The notes under the pieces: generated by a model | Database searches by the model: none | Seen by the model: only the letters and a program-made list of their open reading frames with translations | What the model was told of the DNA's origin: nothing | Source: a virus | Length of the DNA stretch: 37,705 nt | Virus record (IMG/VR): IMGVR_UViG_3300038451_000206 | Coordinates: 1-37,705 of that record | Reading direction: 5' to 3' (one strand) | Shown here: positions 13,894 through 20,978 of the stretch, piece by piece | How positions within the stretch are numbered: position 1 is the first letter of the stretch | How the letters are laid out: each line of letters begins with the position of its first letter | Translations under genes and position numbers: made by a program

Positions 13894-14330
13894 ACGGCGT
13901 CAGGAAGCTTCTGGTCATGGGCTTGCCGGGGGCCGGAAAAACGGCGCTGGCCCGGGAAATCGCGATCCTGTTGGGCGCCGTTCACTGGAACGCCGACGAA
14001 GTCCGCGCAAACCTGAACAAAGACCTGAAGTTCACGACCGCCGATCGGATCGAACAGGCCCGCCGCATGGGGTTCTTGTGCGACATGACCGTCCGCGCGG
14101 GCGTCTGGGCGATCGCCGACTTCATCTGTCCGACCGCGGATTGCCGGACGGCGTTTGCTCTGAAAGGGCCGTTTCGCCTGATCTGGGTTGATCGGATCCA
14201 GGTCAGCCGGTTCGACGACACGAACCGGATCTTCGAACCGCCGGAACATTGGCTGGTCCGGATCAAGGCGGAACCGAAATTGACGCCCGCAGCCTGGGCG
14301 CAAATCGTCAGGGAACGCTTGATTTCCTAA
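13890..14330 (+). CDS. APS-kinase-like P-loop kinase
   Basis: The 146-residue product has Walker A GLPGAGKT at 11-18, WNADEVRANL at 33-41 (the DGDxxR-like element of adenylylsulfate kinases) and FTTADRIEQARRMG at about 48-61 (FSxxDRxENxRR-like). ADFICPTADCR (75-85) and IWVDRIQVSRFDDTNRIFEP follow, matching strand/helix landmarks of CysC. APS kinase phosphorylates adenylylsulfate to PAPS, the sulfate donor. Overlap with the nucleotidyltransferase (ATGA) and the next gene (TAATG) shows an operon. The family could also phosphorylate another substrate. A broken sulfotransferase-like start at 19340 makes the PAPS idea interesting. Confidence 0.7.
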   Translation: MNGVRKLLVMGLPGAGKTALAREIAILLGAVHWNADEVRANLNKDLKFTTADRIEQARRMGFLCDMTVRAGVWAIADFICPTADCRTAFALKGPFRLIWVDRIQVSRFDDTNRIFEPPEHWLVRIKAEPKLTPAAWAQIVRERLIS

Positions 14331-14701
14331 TGCCGGATCCTGATCAACGCTTCGACGCCTTCGCCCTGTTGGGAAAGGGTGAACCGCTTTCCTTCCAGAT
14401 CGCCCGCGGCCGTCTGAACCAGAAGCCGGTCAGCCTGGTTTGTTTCGCCTTGGACGCGCGGGCCGCGGAATGGACGCGCGAACAGATCGAACACACGATC
14501 GCGATCGCCTGCGCTAACAATTCGATCCGGTTTTCGCGCGATGGCTTCCGCCGGTCGCTGATCGCGCTCTGGGTCCAGGCGGGACGGCGGAATTCGCCGC
14601 AATGTTGGGCCGAAATGAAGAAGCGGTTCATCGACCGGACCGAACGGCATGAACGACATAAGGCAAGGGAACTTTATGGAAACGAAACGACCGACAACTG
14701 A
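14330..14701 (+). CDS. Hypothetical protein
   Basis: A 123-residue product from the ATG overlapping the previous stop (TAATG at 14328-14332). The sequence is compact and mixed alpha/beta (QIARGRLNQKPVSLVCFALD, EQIEHTIAIACANNSIRFS), ending in a basic tail (RTERHERHKARELYG). No domain is recognised. It follows the nucleotidyltransferase/kinase pair closely, so it may be the third member of that set. Confidence 0.6.
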   Translation: MPDPDQRFDAFALLGKGEPLSFQIARGRLNQKPVSLVCFALDARAAEWTREQIEHTIAIACANNSIRFSRDGFRRSLIALWVQAGRRNSPQCWAEMKKRFIDRTERHERHKARELYGNETTDN

Positions 14702-15272
14702 ACTTCAGGTCGCCAGTTCGACGGCGATCGACGAAAGCCGAAAGCAACAGATCATCACCCTCGCGGCCCGCGCGATGACCAAGGCGGCGCAGACCCGCGA
14801 AAGCGCGAAGTTTTCCGTCGAAACTGCCTTGGAATGCGGCGCCCTGTTGCTGGCGGAAAAAGCCGCGATCGAAGAACGATACAAGCGGCAACGCGGATTC
14901 TGGACCGAATACTTCAACGCCCACTTCGCGAAGCACGTTTCGTTTACGACCGCTTGGCGCTGGATGAAGATGGCGAAGCTCGCCGCCGAAAAGAAGACGC
15001 CGTTTGAAAACATCCAGCGGATCGGCGTCCTGTCCCTGGGGATCATGCCGACCAAGGTCCATCCGAAGGTCCCGGGCAACCGGCCGGTCCCGCGGTTCCC
15101 ATCCCATCTGTCCTTCATCAACCGCTTCGACAGTTGGCTTCGCGCGTTCGCCCCCGCCCATCCCGGCAACGCCCTGACCGACGCGGAGCGGGCGCAACTG
15201 AAGGCGGACTTCCGGCCCGTCATCGACTTCGTCCAGACTTGGGGGCTGATCGATCCGCCGAAGCCGTCCTAA
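14676..15272 (+). CDS. DUF3102-like helical protein
   Basis: From the ATG at 14676 (AAGGGA site upstream) the product has 198 residues. ETALECGALLLAEKAAIEER followed by FWTEYFNAHFAKHVSFTTAW and RWMKMAKLAA resembles the DUF3102-type pattern, in which a helix ending in a 'W..w...' segment precedes an HTH-like 'S-x2-TAxRxM-x-LA' motif. These proteins are common in phage and plasmid regulation regions and are thought to bind DNA. The second half has a Pro-rich linker and a helical end. Overlaps the preceding gene by 26 bases. Confidence 0.55.
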   Translation: METKRPTTELQVASSTAIDESRKQQIITLAARAMTKAAQTRESAKFSVETALECGALLLAEKAAIEERYKRQRGFWTEYFNAHFAKHVSFTTAWRWMKMAKLAAEKKTPFENIQRIGVLSLGIMPTKVHPKVPGNRPVPRFPSHLSFINRFDSWLRAFAPAHPGNALTDAERAQLKADFRPVIDFVQTWGLIDPPKPS

Positions 15273-15360
15273 GATTTCATGAAATGTTAATCTGTCGGTC
15301 CTTTATTGAGTTGCAAAAGCCGCTTCCCCTTGCCAACTGTCCATCGAAACAAATTCCAGC

Positions 15361-16248
15361 ATGATAATCGATGTCCAAATGGTAGGTCATCTTCCTGCAT
15401 CGATTGGATCCTTGGAAGCATGGCGGGAAAACCCGGAAGTCTTTTTTGATCGCTTACATCGATGGGCGAATGCGCGAAGGCGCCACAATCAATCTAAAAA
15501 CTGGCAACGCTGCCATCTTTATTATCTGAAACATCGTAAAGAACTGTATGAACGCAAGCTCCGCTTTCGTCGCGAAAATCCGATCTGTGTCGCCCGGTGG
15601 AATGAAAATGCAAAAGAAAAAAGAAAAAGATCGATAGCACGATTCTTTGATCTCTTCTTTTGTAATTCCTTTCTGCTTAATGGGTGGGTTGAATGGCTGA
15701 CGGAAATTCGACGACAACAGATTGAAAATAAGAGGCGTCGTAACAGGGAATATCTTGCCAAACATCGCAAAGAACGAATCAGTTATTATCGAGAGAATCG
15801 GGAGGCGATGTTAGCCCGAAATAGGGGATATGCGCTTTCAGCCAAACGCAGGAAATGGGATTATCTCTTGCGACTTTGGTTCATCTATCCCGAAACACTA
15901 AAACGATGGATTGGTGGATTGGAAAGTTTACGGGAACGCAGCAGAATAAAAGCGCGAGCGCGGGACAAAAGAACGAGGCAAAAACATCAAGAACAGATCA
16001 GGTTAAGACAGCGTAAATGGCGGAAGAAGAACGCCCAAAGGCTTTTTATTTGGGGAAGAAAATATAGGGCAGAACATCGCGAACAAGCAGCATTGCGGAT
16101 GAGGTTATACAGGGAAAAACATCCCGACAAAAAACGGGCAGAAAATCAAAGGTATACTGCGACACAACGGCAATTCGAAATGATTGCCTCGATACGGAAG
16201 CTTCAAACGACACTTGCTCATGAAAACACAAATACAGTCAGTCAGTAA
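15361..16248 (+). CDS. Very basic repetitive protein in a low-G+C island
   Basis: The 295-residue product is extraordinarily rich in Arg and Lys. Its helical repeats of the kind Y-x3-NRE/HRK-x4-RxxxYR recur about every 20 residues (REYLAKHRKERISYYRENRE, KYRAEHREQAALRMRLYREK). Similar repeats occur next to HNH homing-type endonucleases, but no HNH or zinc motif is present. A DNA- or RNA-binding or packaging role is inferred from charge alone. The G+C is much lower than in neighbours, roughly 40-50% by eye, and codon choice differs, so it looks recently acquired. No clear ribosome-binding site. It overlaps the next gene by 29 bases. Confidence 0.6.
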   Translation: MIIDVQMVGHLPASIGSLEAWRENPEVFFDRLHRWANARRRHNQSKNWQRCHLYYLKHRKELYERKLRFRRENPICVARWNENAKEKRKRSIARFFDLFFCNSFLLNGWVEWLTEIRRQQIENKRRRNREYLAKHRKERISYYRENREAMLARNRGYALSAKRRKWDYLLRLWFIYPETLKRWIGGLESLRERSRIKARARDKRTRQKHQEQIRLRQRKWRKKNAQRLFIWGRKYRAEHREQAALRMRLYREKHPDKKRAENQRYTATQRQFEMIASIRKLQTTLAHENTNTVSQ

Positions 16249-16783
16249 AATCGTTAACGCGGCAGAACTTGCCGCTCGAATCAATCAAGTCGGCGCTGAT
16301 CTAGTCGCCATCGCAAAAGACCTGGTCGCAGCAATCGATCTAAAGGAAAGTTTCAAAGACGAACTGGCGAAACAAGGGATCAATCGCGAGTTAATCCGGA
16401 GACTTGAAAGAGTAGGTCGTGCACAGATCGACGAACGCCTGATCCTCGCAACGGGCCCCGCAGTTCGTTTGCTGATGGCATGTCCGCTCTCTGAACAAAG
16501 GAAGATCTTGACGGATGGGATCGAAGTGATGGAAGCCGATGAAAAGACTGTGCGAAAGATTCAATTCGAATCACTGACCTTTCCGCAGATTCAGCGGGTC
16601 TTCGCCCAAGGACACATACGCGACCTTGGAGAACAGCGAACTTGGATTCGAAACAACCGCAACGAAATGCCGACGCCCGAACCGGCGGACGAATATAAAG
16701 TCTTCAAGGATCATGTCGTCACTCGGAAGCCTGGGGTCTGGACGAAACAAATGATTCTTGGTTGGCTTCAGCAAATGGGTTAG
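16220..16783 (+). CDS. Hypothetical protein with 'RLERVGRxQ...LSEQRK' core
   Basis: From the ATG at 16220 the product has 187 residues. The first 45 residues are helical. INRELIRRLERVGRAQIDER and LMACPLSEQRKILTDGIEVM resemble a widespread uncharacterised phage family that has an 'LERVGR...' helix and an 'LPLSEQ...' segment, sometimes beside regulatory genes. It could be a DNA-binding protein. G+C is intermediate between the low-G+C island and the structural genes. Its 3' end is followed by a possible terminator. Confidence 0.55.
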   Translation: MKTQIQSVSKIVNAAELAARINQVGADLVAIAKDLVAAIDLKESFKDELAKQGINRELIRRLERVGRAQIDERLILATGPAVRLLMACPLSEQRKILTDGIEVMEADEKTVRKIQFESLTFPQIQRVFAQGHIRDLGEQRTWIRNNRNEMPTPEPADEYKVFKDHVVTRKPGVWTKQMILGWLQQMG

Positions 16784-16820
16784 GGGATACCGCGGCTAAG
16801 GAATCTTTTTACAATTGCGC

Positions 16821-16854
16821 GGGCCGAAGGTATCGCGAAGCCCCGTTGTTTTTT
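16821..16854 (+). terminator. Possible terminator before the packaging genes
   Basis: GGGC (16821-16824) can pair with GCCC (16840-16843), with inner CGA/TCG pairs, followed by CGTTG and six T residues (16849-16854). A larger alternative pairs GATACC (16786-16791) with GGTATC (16829-16834). The stem is short, so the call is weak. The same segment holds TTTACA (16808-16813) and TATCGC (16831-16836) 17 bases apart, a possible late promoter. Confidence 0.3.
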
Positions 16855-16892
16855 CGTGAGTCACCTTGGCGCAAATTTTACATTCAAAGATC

Positions 16893-17492
16893 ATGGCCCT
16901 TTTCGGACACAGGAAAACGATCGCCGAACTTCAGGAAGACAACCTGAACAACATTCGGGCCCGGCTGAAGGTGGGGAAGACGCTGACGAAGGCGGAACAG
17001 GCCGCACTTGAACGCGCGGAGCAACAGGCGGCGACCCCGGTCAAGGCGCGGAAGCTTCAACTGGCGCTGATGCTGAACATCAGTCGCCCGACGCTGGACG
17101 CTTACCTGACGATTCCCGGGGCGCCGACGCCGGATGATGAACGGCGTTACGACGTCGAAGCGGTCGCGGCCTGGGTCGCGAAGAATGCCCCGACCGCGGG
17201 GGCGGATCAACCGACCCAGAACTGGCGGGCGGAAAAGACCAGGATCGAAGCCGAAAACCTGGCCTTCGACCTGCAGGTCAAGCGGGGCGACTACTTCCGG
17301 AAGGCGGACGCGATCCCGGTCCTGGCTGCGCTGGTCGGGGAAGTCCAGGCGTTGCTTCGGGAAAAGTTCGAAGACGAACTTCCGCCCCGCTACGTCGGGA
17401 AGACCTGGGTCGAATGTCAGGCGATGAACCGGGAGGCGATTGACCTGATCGTCCGGCGGATCAAGGCGGGCGGGAAACCTCTGACGTCCTGA
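16893..17492 (+). CDS. Terminase small subunit (Nu1-like)
   Basis: From the ATG at 16893 the product has 199 residues. KLQLALMLNISRPTLDAYLT is a helix-turn-helix of the Nu1/terminase small-subunit kind (recognition helix SRPTLDAYL), followed by DERRYDVEAVAAWV and a long charged helix (ENLAFDLQVKRGDYFRKADA). It binds the packaging site and recruits the large subunit. It stops four bases before the large-subunit start. A TTG at 16866 gives a longer version; the ATG seems better. Position and order support the call more than sequence similarity alone. Confidence 0.75.
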   Translation: MALFGHRKTIAELQEDNLNNIRARLKVGKTLTKAEQAALERAEQQAATPVKARKLQLALMLNISRPTLDAYLTIPGAPTPDDERRYDVEAVAAWVAKNAPTAGADQPTQNWRAEKTRIEAENLAFDLQVKRGDYFRKADAIPVLAALVGEVQALLREKFEDELPPRYVGKTWVECQAMNREAIDLIVRRIKAGGKPLTS

Positions 17493-17496
17493 CGTC

Positions 17497-19338
17497 ATGA
17501 CCCAGGACCAGGAAACCTTCCTGCAGGACATTCGCGACCTGTTCGTCGAACCCGACCGGCGCCCGATCTGGCAATGGGCCGCGGAATACATCGATCTGAA
17601 GTCGACCGAAGCCTTCAAGGGCCATTATTCCGTCGAAAACACGCCCTGGACCCGGGCCTTGCTGGACGCCTTCGCGAATCCCTACGTTCGCGAAATCACC
17701 TTCATCGCCCCGCCCCAGGAATCCGGGAAGACCTTCGCTTCCCAGATCGCGGTCCTGCATCGGGCCTGCAATCAGCCCGCGAAGATGGCGTTCAACTTCC
17801 CGACGAACGTCAAGGCGGACACGTTTTCGGAAACCAAGTGGCAGCAATCGATGAACGCCTGTTCGAAGATCGGGGAACGGTTTTCGGACAACCGGCATCA
17901 GAAGAAACGGCGCCGGATCATCTTTCGGGACGGGTCTTACCTGATCATCCAGGGCGCCGAAACCGCCGGGAACCGGCAAAGCGATTCCTTCGAAGTCCAG
18001 GTGAACGACGAAGTCGCCCTGTGGGACCGGCCCTGGTTGGCCCAGATGCACAACCGCCTGCGGGCCTACCGCGAAACCCGGAAGATCATCAACATTTCGT
18101 TCGGGGGCGTGAAGGGGACCGAAATCGACGAACACTTCCGCGCGGGATCGCAGGCCGAATGGTCCCATCACTGTCCGCAATGCGGGCGCCTGTTCCAGTA
18201 TGTCTTCGACCTGAAGTCGCCGAAGTGCAACATCCGGTTCGATCTGTCGAAGGCGGTCCTGCACGCCGACGGGTCCCTGGACCTGACCGAATTCGCGAAG
18301 ACGGTCTTCGTGAACTGCCAGCATCCCCATTGCGGGTTTAAGATGGCCTGGTCGCCCGACCTGCTGGCGCGGTTGAACCAGAACGGCGAATTCGTCCCGA
18401 TGAACCCGACGGCGCCGCCGGAAATCGTTTCCTTCCATGTCAACAGCTTCGCGATCGGCCGTCGGCCCTGGTCGCAAATCCTGGAACCCTGGGTCCGGAT
18501 GAACCTGAAGGGGTCGATCTTCGCGACCGAAGTCCTGAAGGAATTCGTTCAGATGGAACTCGCGGAATTCTGGGAAGACCGGCCGATTGTCGTTTCGTCG
18601 GCCCTGAAGTTGGGGGATTACGCGCGGGGCGACATCCTGAAACCGGGCGCCTGGAAGGACGAATGGATCCGCCTGATGGCGGTCGATAATCAACGCGGGG
18701 CCCACGGCGACATCCCCCATCGCTGGTTTGTCTGCCGCGCCTTCGCCCGGGACGGCCGGACCCGCCTGGTCGATTGCGGCCGCGTGAACGAATGGGAAGA
18801 CATCCGGACGAAGCAACGCGAACTGGGCGTCCCGGACTGGACCCCGGAACGGCCGGGGCCCTGGGTCGTCGTCGATCGCGCCTACGACCCGACGACGGTC
18901 GACGAAGTATGCGCGAAGTTCAAATGGTTCGGGATGTTGGGTCAGCCGACCGACGAATTCCTGCACGGTCCCCGGTCGCCGTATGCCGGTCAGCGAATGC
19001 TTTTCACGGAACCGCGGGCGATCGACATCGGCTTCGGGACGCCGGAAGCGGGCCGCGACTTCGCCGTCTACTACCTCTGGTCATCGGAGAAGGTCCAGGA
19101 TTTGCTGGCGGCGCTGCGGGACAACCCGGAACAGTTCGCCCTTCCGTCCGACCTGATGAATTTCGCCCCCGAGTACGCGGATCATATCAACTCGCACCGG
19201 CAGACGATGAAGATGCAGCCGACGGGACAGGAAAAGTTGACCTGGGTGAAGATCGGCGGTTGGCCCGATCACCTTTACGATTGCGAATCGATGCTGGTCG
19301 TCCTGGGCCTGATGGCGGGCGTCTTCCGAAGGGAATGA
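17497..19338 (+). CDS. Terminase large subunit (lambda GpA family)
   Basis: The 613-residue product cuts and pumps phage DNA into proheads. It has an adenine-binding N-terminus (GHYSVENTPW), Walker A variant APPQESGKT (71-79) and Walker B-like VNDEVALWD (169-177). A zinc-binding pair follows, CPQC (226-229) and CQHPHC (274-279). The nuclease domain has D397 in LMAVDNQRG and D460 in VVVDRAYD. Layout and length match GpA-type terminases (lambda gpA, 641 residues). The stop at 19336-19338 is followed within one base by the ATG of a truncated sulfotransferase-like gene. Confidence 0.92.
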   Translation: MTQDQETFLQDIRDLFVEPDRRPIWQWAAEYIDLKSTEAFKGHYSVENTPWTRALLDAFANPYVREITFIAPPQESGKTFASQIAVLHRACNQPAKMAFNFPTNVKADTFSETKWQQSMNACSKIGERFSDNRHQKKRRRIIFRDGSYLIIQGAETAGNRQSDSFEVQVNDEVALWDRPWLAQMHNRLRAYRETRKIINISFGGVKGTEIDEHFRAGSQAEWSHHCPQCGRLFQYVFDLKSPKCNIRFDLSKAVLHADGSLDLTEFAKTVFVNCQHPHCGFKMAWSPDLLARLNQNGEFVPMNPTAPPEIVSFHVNSFAIGRRPWSQILEPWVRMNLKGSIFATEVLKEFVQMELAEFWEDRPIVVSSALKLGDYARGDILKPGAWKDEWIRLMAVDNQRGAHGDIPHRWFVCRAFARDGRTRLVDCGRVNEWEDIRTKQRELGVPDWTPERPGPWVVVDRAYDPTTVDEVCAKFKWFGMLGQPTDEFLHGPRSPYAGQRMLFTEPRAIDIGFGTPEAGRDFAVYYLWSSEKVQDLLAALRDNPEQFALPSDLMNFAPEYADHINSHRQTMKMQPTGQEKLTWVKIGGWPDHLYDCESMLVVLGLMAGVFRRE

Positions 19339-19339
19339 C

Positions 19340-19417
19340 ATGATCATTCAACCGCTTCTGTGCGTCAGCTTCCCGCGGTCCGGCGCCTGTTTGCTGGAAG
19401 AATCTCGCAGTTTATGA
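19340..19417 (+). pseudogene. Truncated sulfotransferase-like N-terminus
   Basis: An ORF of 25 codons starts one base after the terminase stop. It reads MIIQPLLCVSFPRSGACLL before changing style. SFPRSG is the phosphosulfate-binding (5'-PSB) loop signature of PAPS-dependent sulfotransferases at the expected distance from the N-terminus. After about codon 19 the sequence changes to codons that fit another frame (an HTH gene), and this frame stops at 19417. So the gene appears cut by an insertion or rearrangement near 19395. The identification rests on a short motif only. Confidence 0.45.
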
Positions 19418-19767
19418 CGCGCTGACCGAGATCGCGTCCGACGAAGAGAGCGAGACATTCGCAACGACGCACGCCTGGATTCAACGGATGAGCGGAGTTT
19501 CGACGAGGAGCATCCAGCGGATTCTGCCGATTCTGTCCGAACTTGGTCTTGTCGGCATCTCGACGCCAAGGATGCGCGGTCCGTCGACGTACACCTTGCC
19601 CCCGTTCGGCCATGATGGCGTAACGTTCGGCCATGGTGACGGAACGTTCCGCCATGGTGCAAAACAGGCTTCGTGGCGGACATCAGAAGAATCTCAGAAG
19701 AAAGGTTCTGAAGAATCTCCAGAACAAGCCTCGCAAAGAACTCCTACGATCGCGGTCATTCCCTGAA
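19396..19767 (+). pseudogene. 5'-truncated HTH protein fragment (HTH_36-like)
   Basis: In the frame ending at 19767 the sequence reads KNLAVYDALTEIASDEESET and then AWIQRMSGVSTRSIQRILPI with SELGLVGIS. This is a winged-helix HTH (recognition helix STRSIQRILPILSELGL) as in HTH_36-type replication/regulatory proteins. No usable start precedes it; the frame runs back into the sulfotransferase-like start with unrelated residues, so its true beginning is missing. The C-terminal half is low-complexity with three short repeats and a Ser/Glu/Gln-rich tail. Its stop overlaps the end of the convergent gene by 12 bases. Base and codon use differ from the phage genes. Confidence 0.6.
19605..19662 (+). 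repeat. Three imperfect 21-bp tandem repeats
   Basis: Units beginning TTCGGCCATGATGG, TTCGGCCATGGTGA and TTCCGCCATGGTGC follow one another, encoding FGHDGVT, FGHGDGT and FRHGAKQ in the HTH fragment. Units two and three are close copies; unit three is degraded at its end. Confidence 0.55.
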
Positions 19768-20184
19768 GACACTGTTGGCCTTCATCTCCGGGAATGCCTT
19801 GTAGATCGAGGAGACTAGCTGTGCGAAGCCCAGGTCGCGCACGAATTTGGCAAGCTGCGAGATGTAGCCGGAAACCTCCGGCTTCTGAGCTGCGAGAATC
19901 GCTTTGCCTTTCTCTCTGCCTGCCGCCGTAAGCCCGTAGCCGCGGTACTTCGACGCAGGACTCGTGTTGATCACCACCAAGGCCTCGTCGCGCAGCTTGT
20001 AAAGTGACTGATAAATCGATTCGTCAAAGGGGCCGTAGTCGTAGGGGCGAAATTTGAAATGCGGACCGCCCGTCATAGACGCGGCCTTTTTGTCCAGCAG
20101 GAACATCGTCTTCTGGATTTGTACCGGGGAAAATTCCCCGTCGGCCGAAGCCAGGGTCGCAAGCAATAATTCCTCTCGGGTCAT
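19756..20184 (-). CDS. YwgA/DUF4065-like protein
   Basis: From the ATG at 20184 the product has 142 residues. LLLATLASADGEFSPVQIQK followed by TMFLLDKK, FKFRPYDYGPFDESIYQSLY and YGLTAAGREKGKAI follow the layout of the Panacea/DUF4065 and YwgA-like families. These have an N-terminal 'xxLQKxxFLLD' helix, a 'YxxGPF' segment and a C-terminal winged-helix-like 'LTxxG'. Members of the wider Panacea group are often antitoxins or proteolysis adaptors, some phage- or plasmid-borne. It is the only complete gene in the foreign-looking 1-kb insertion and is opposite to the phage genes. No toxin partner is seen. Confidence 0.65.
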   Translation of the reverse strand: MTREELLLATLASADGEFSPVQIQKTMFLLDKKAASMTGGPHFKFRPYDYGPFDESIYQSLYKLRDEALVVINTSPASKYRGYGLTAAGREKGKAILAAQKPEVSGYISQLAKFVRDLGFAQLVSSIYKAFPEMKANSVFRE

Positions 20185-20234
20185 ACGACCCAAACTACGC
20201 AAACGCTATAGGCAACGCAAGCACAGGTTCCGTC

Positions 20235-20269
20235 AAAAACCCCCGCCCCTGGCGAACCAGAGACGGGGG
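20235..20269 (-). terminator. Minus-strand terminator with UUCG loop
   Basis: Read on the minus strand, 13 paired positions (CCCCCGTCTCTGG with CCAGGGGCGGGGG, wobble pairs included) close a TTCG tetraloop and are followed by five T residues (plus-strand A5 at 20235-20239). This is a strong rho-independent terminator for leftward transcription. It lies just upstream of the YwgA-like gene, so it probably ended a gene formerly to its right. It is absent from the phage context. Confidence 0.75.
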
Positions 20270-20347
20270 CACCTTCGCCCGTGACCGTGAAACGCCCTCC
20301 AAGGGTTCGAAATGCTGAGATTGCCTGCGGATTTTGGGCGATCCTTT

Positions 20348-20412
20348 TCACTGGCTGACCTTCGAGGGCAAATCGGTTCCGCGGTAACGCACGCGGACGT
20401 ATTTGAGGCCGT
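20348..20412 (-). pseudogene. Possible 3' end of a truncated leftward gene
   Basis: A minus-strand frame ends at a TGA (20348-20350) with NGLKYVRVRYRGTDLPSKVS just before it. The codons look natural, and the UUCG terminator follows about 80 bases downstream, as expected behind a gene. Rightward it meets phage sequence with no start. The call is speculative and depends on only about 20 codons. Confidence 0.2.
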
Positions 20413-20438
20413 TTGTTTGTGGTAATGGTGGAAGCGTT

Positions 20439-20672
20439 ATGACTTCCATCGATCAAATCCCGGTCCGGCCCGAAACCTTCCGGCTGCCGACGAAAGGCGT
20501 CGATCCGCACTTCGGTTTCAGTCGTCCTTGGTACTACGCAGCCGAAGCCCGCGGCTGCTTCAAACTAATCAGGATCCGCGACCGGGGCAAGAAAAGGGGC
20601 GTCGTTTTGGTCCCCTATGCCGACGTCCTGGCCTTCATCAAGCAACAGTCCCAAACCGGCGCCGTCGCGTGA
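20439..20672 (+). CDS. Small excisionase-like DNA-binding protein
   Basis: From the ATG at 20439 the product has 77 residues. FRLPTKGVDPHFGFSRPWYY, then KLIRIRDRGKKRGVVLVPYA and DVLAFIKQQ follow the small winged-helix pattern of excisionase- or AlpA-like proteins. The GFSRPWYY part is the recognition helix and the basic RDRGKKRG hairpin is the wing. It is the first recognisably phage gene after the insertion, and its stop overlaps a GTG start of the next ORF (GTGA at 20669-20672). A transcriptional or late-control role is inferred. Confidence 0.6.
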   Translation: MTSIDQIPVRPETFRLPTKGVDPHFGFSRPWYYAAEARGCFKLIRIRDRGKKRGVVLVPYADVLAFIKQQSQTGAVA

Positions 20673-20978
20673 ATCCGGCCGTCCCTGAAATTGGGTTCGA
20701 AAACGGCAAGCCCGTGCGCCTTTTTTGGCCGGAGCAATTCCGGCCGCGGGAGCAACTGTCTGCCGGCACCGTCCGCGCGGCTGAAATCAGGATGATTGCG
20801 CTCAGGTTTCTTTGCGGGCTGGAACCGCAGTCGATGGCCGACGTCGCTCGGCAACGTGGCGTCTCGAGGAATGCCATCAGTGCGGTCCTGGCGTCATACC
20901 TGGCGCTTTTTCTGTTCCGAAGACTTCCGCCAATTCGCGAAAAGTTTCGATCCGCCCGTTTACGATGCTTCCCCATGA
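20669..20978 (+). pseudogene. HTH regulator with +1 frameshift
   Basis: From the GTG at 20669 the frame reads VNPAVPEIGFENGKPVRLFW and a clear HTH, MADVARQRGVSRNAISAVLA. After ASYLALF the frame becomes rich in rare codons (CGA, AGA, TTA). Moving one base forward at the T5 run (20907-20911) gives phage-like codons, EDFRQFAKSFDPPVYDASP, and a TGA that overlaps the next ATG as ATGA, the junction type used throughout this phage. So the gene has a one-base insertion in a homopolymer (mutation, sequencing error or programmed shift). Without a shift it fuses in frame to the glycosyltransferase gene. Confidence 0.55.

Noticed and set aside
13555-14330. Split NadR-like NAD salvage pair (NARP-type counter-defence)
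   Set aside because: The kinase matches APS-kinase landmarks better than nicotinamide riboside kinase, and no NAMPT-like gene is present. The idea is not excluded for the nucleotidyltransferase alone.
17461-18966. Minus-strand frame of 501 codons opposite the terminase
   Set aside because: The terminase reading has clear Walker, zinc and nuclease motifs; the opposite frame is a shadow.
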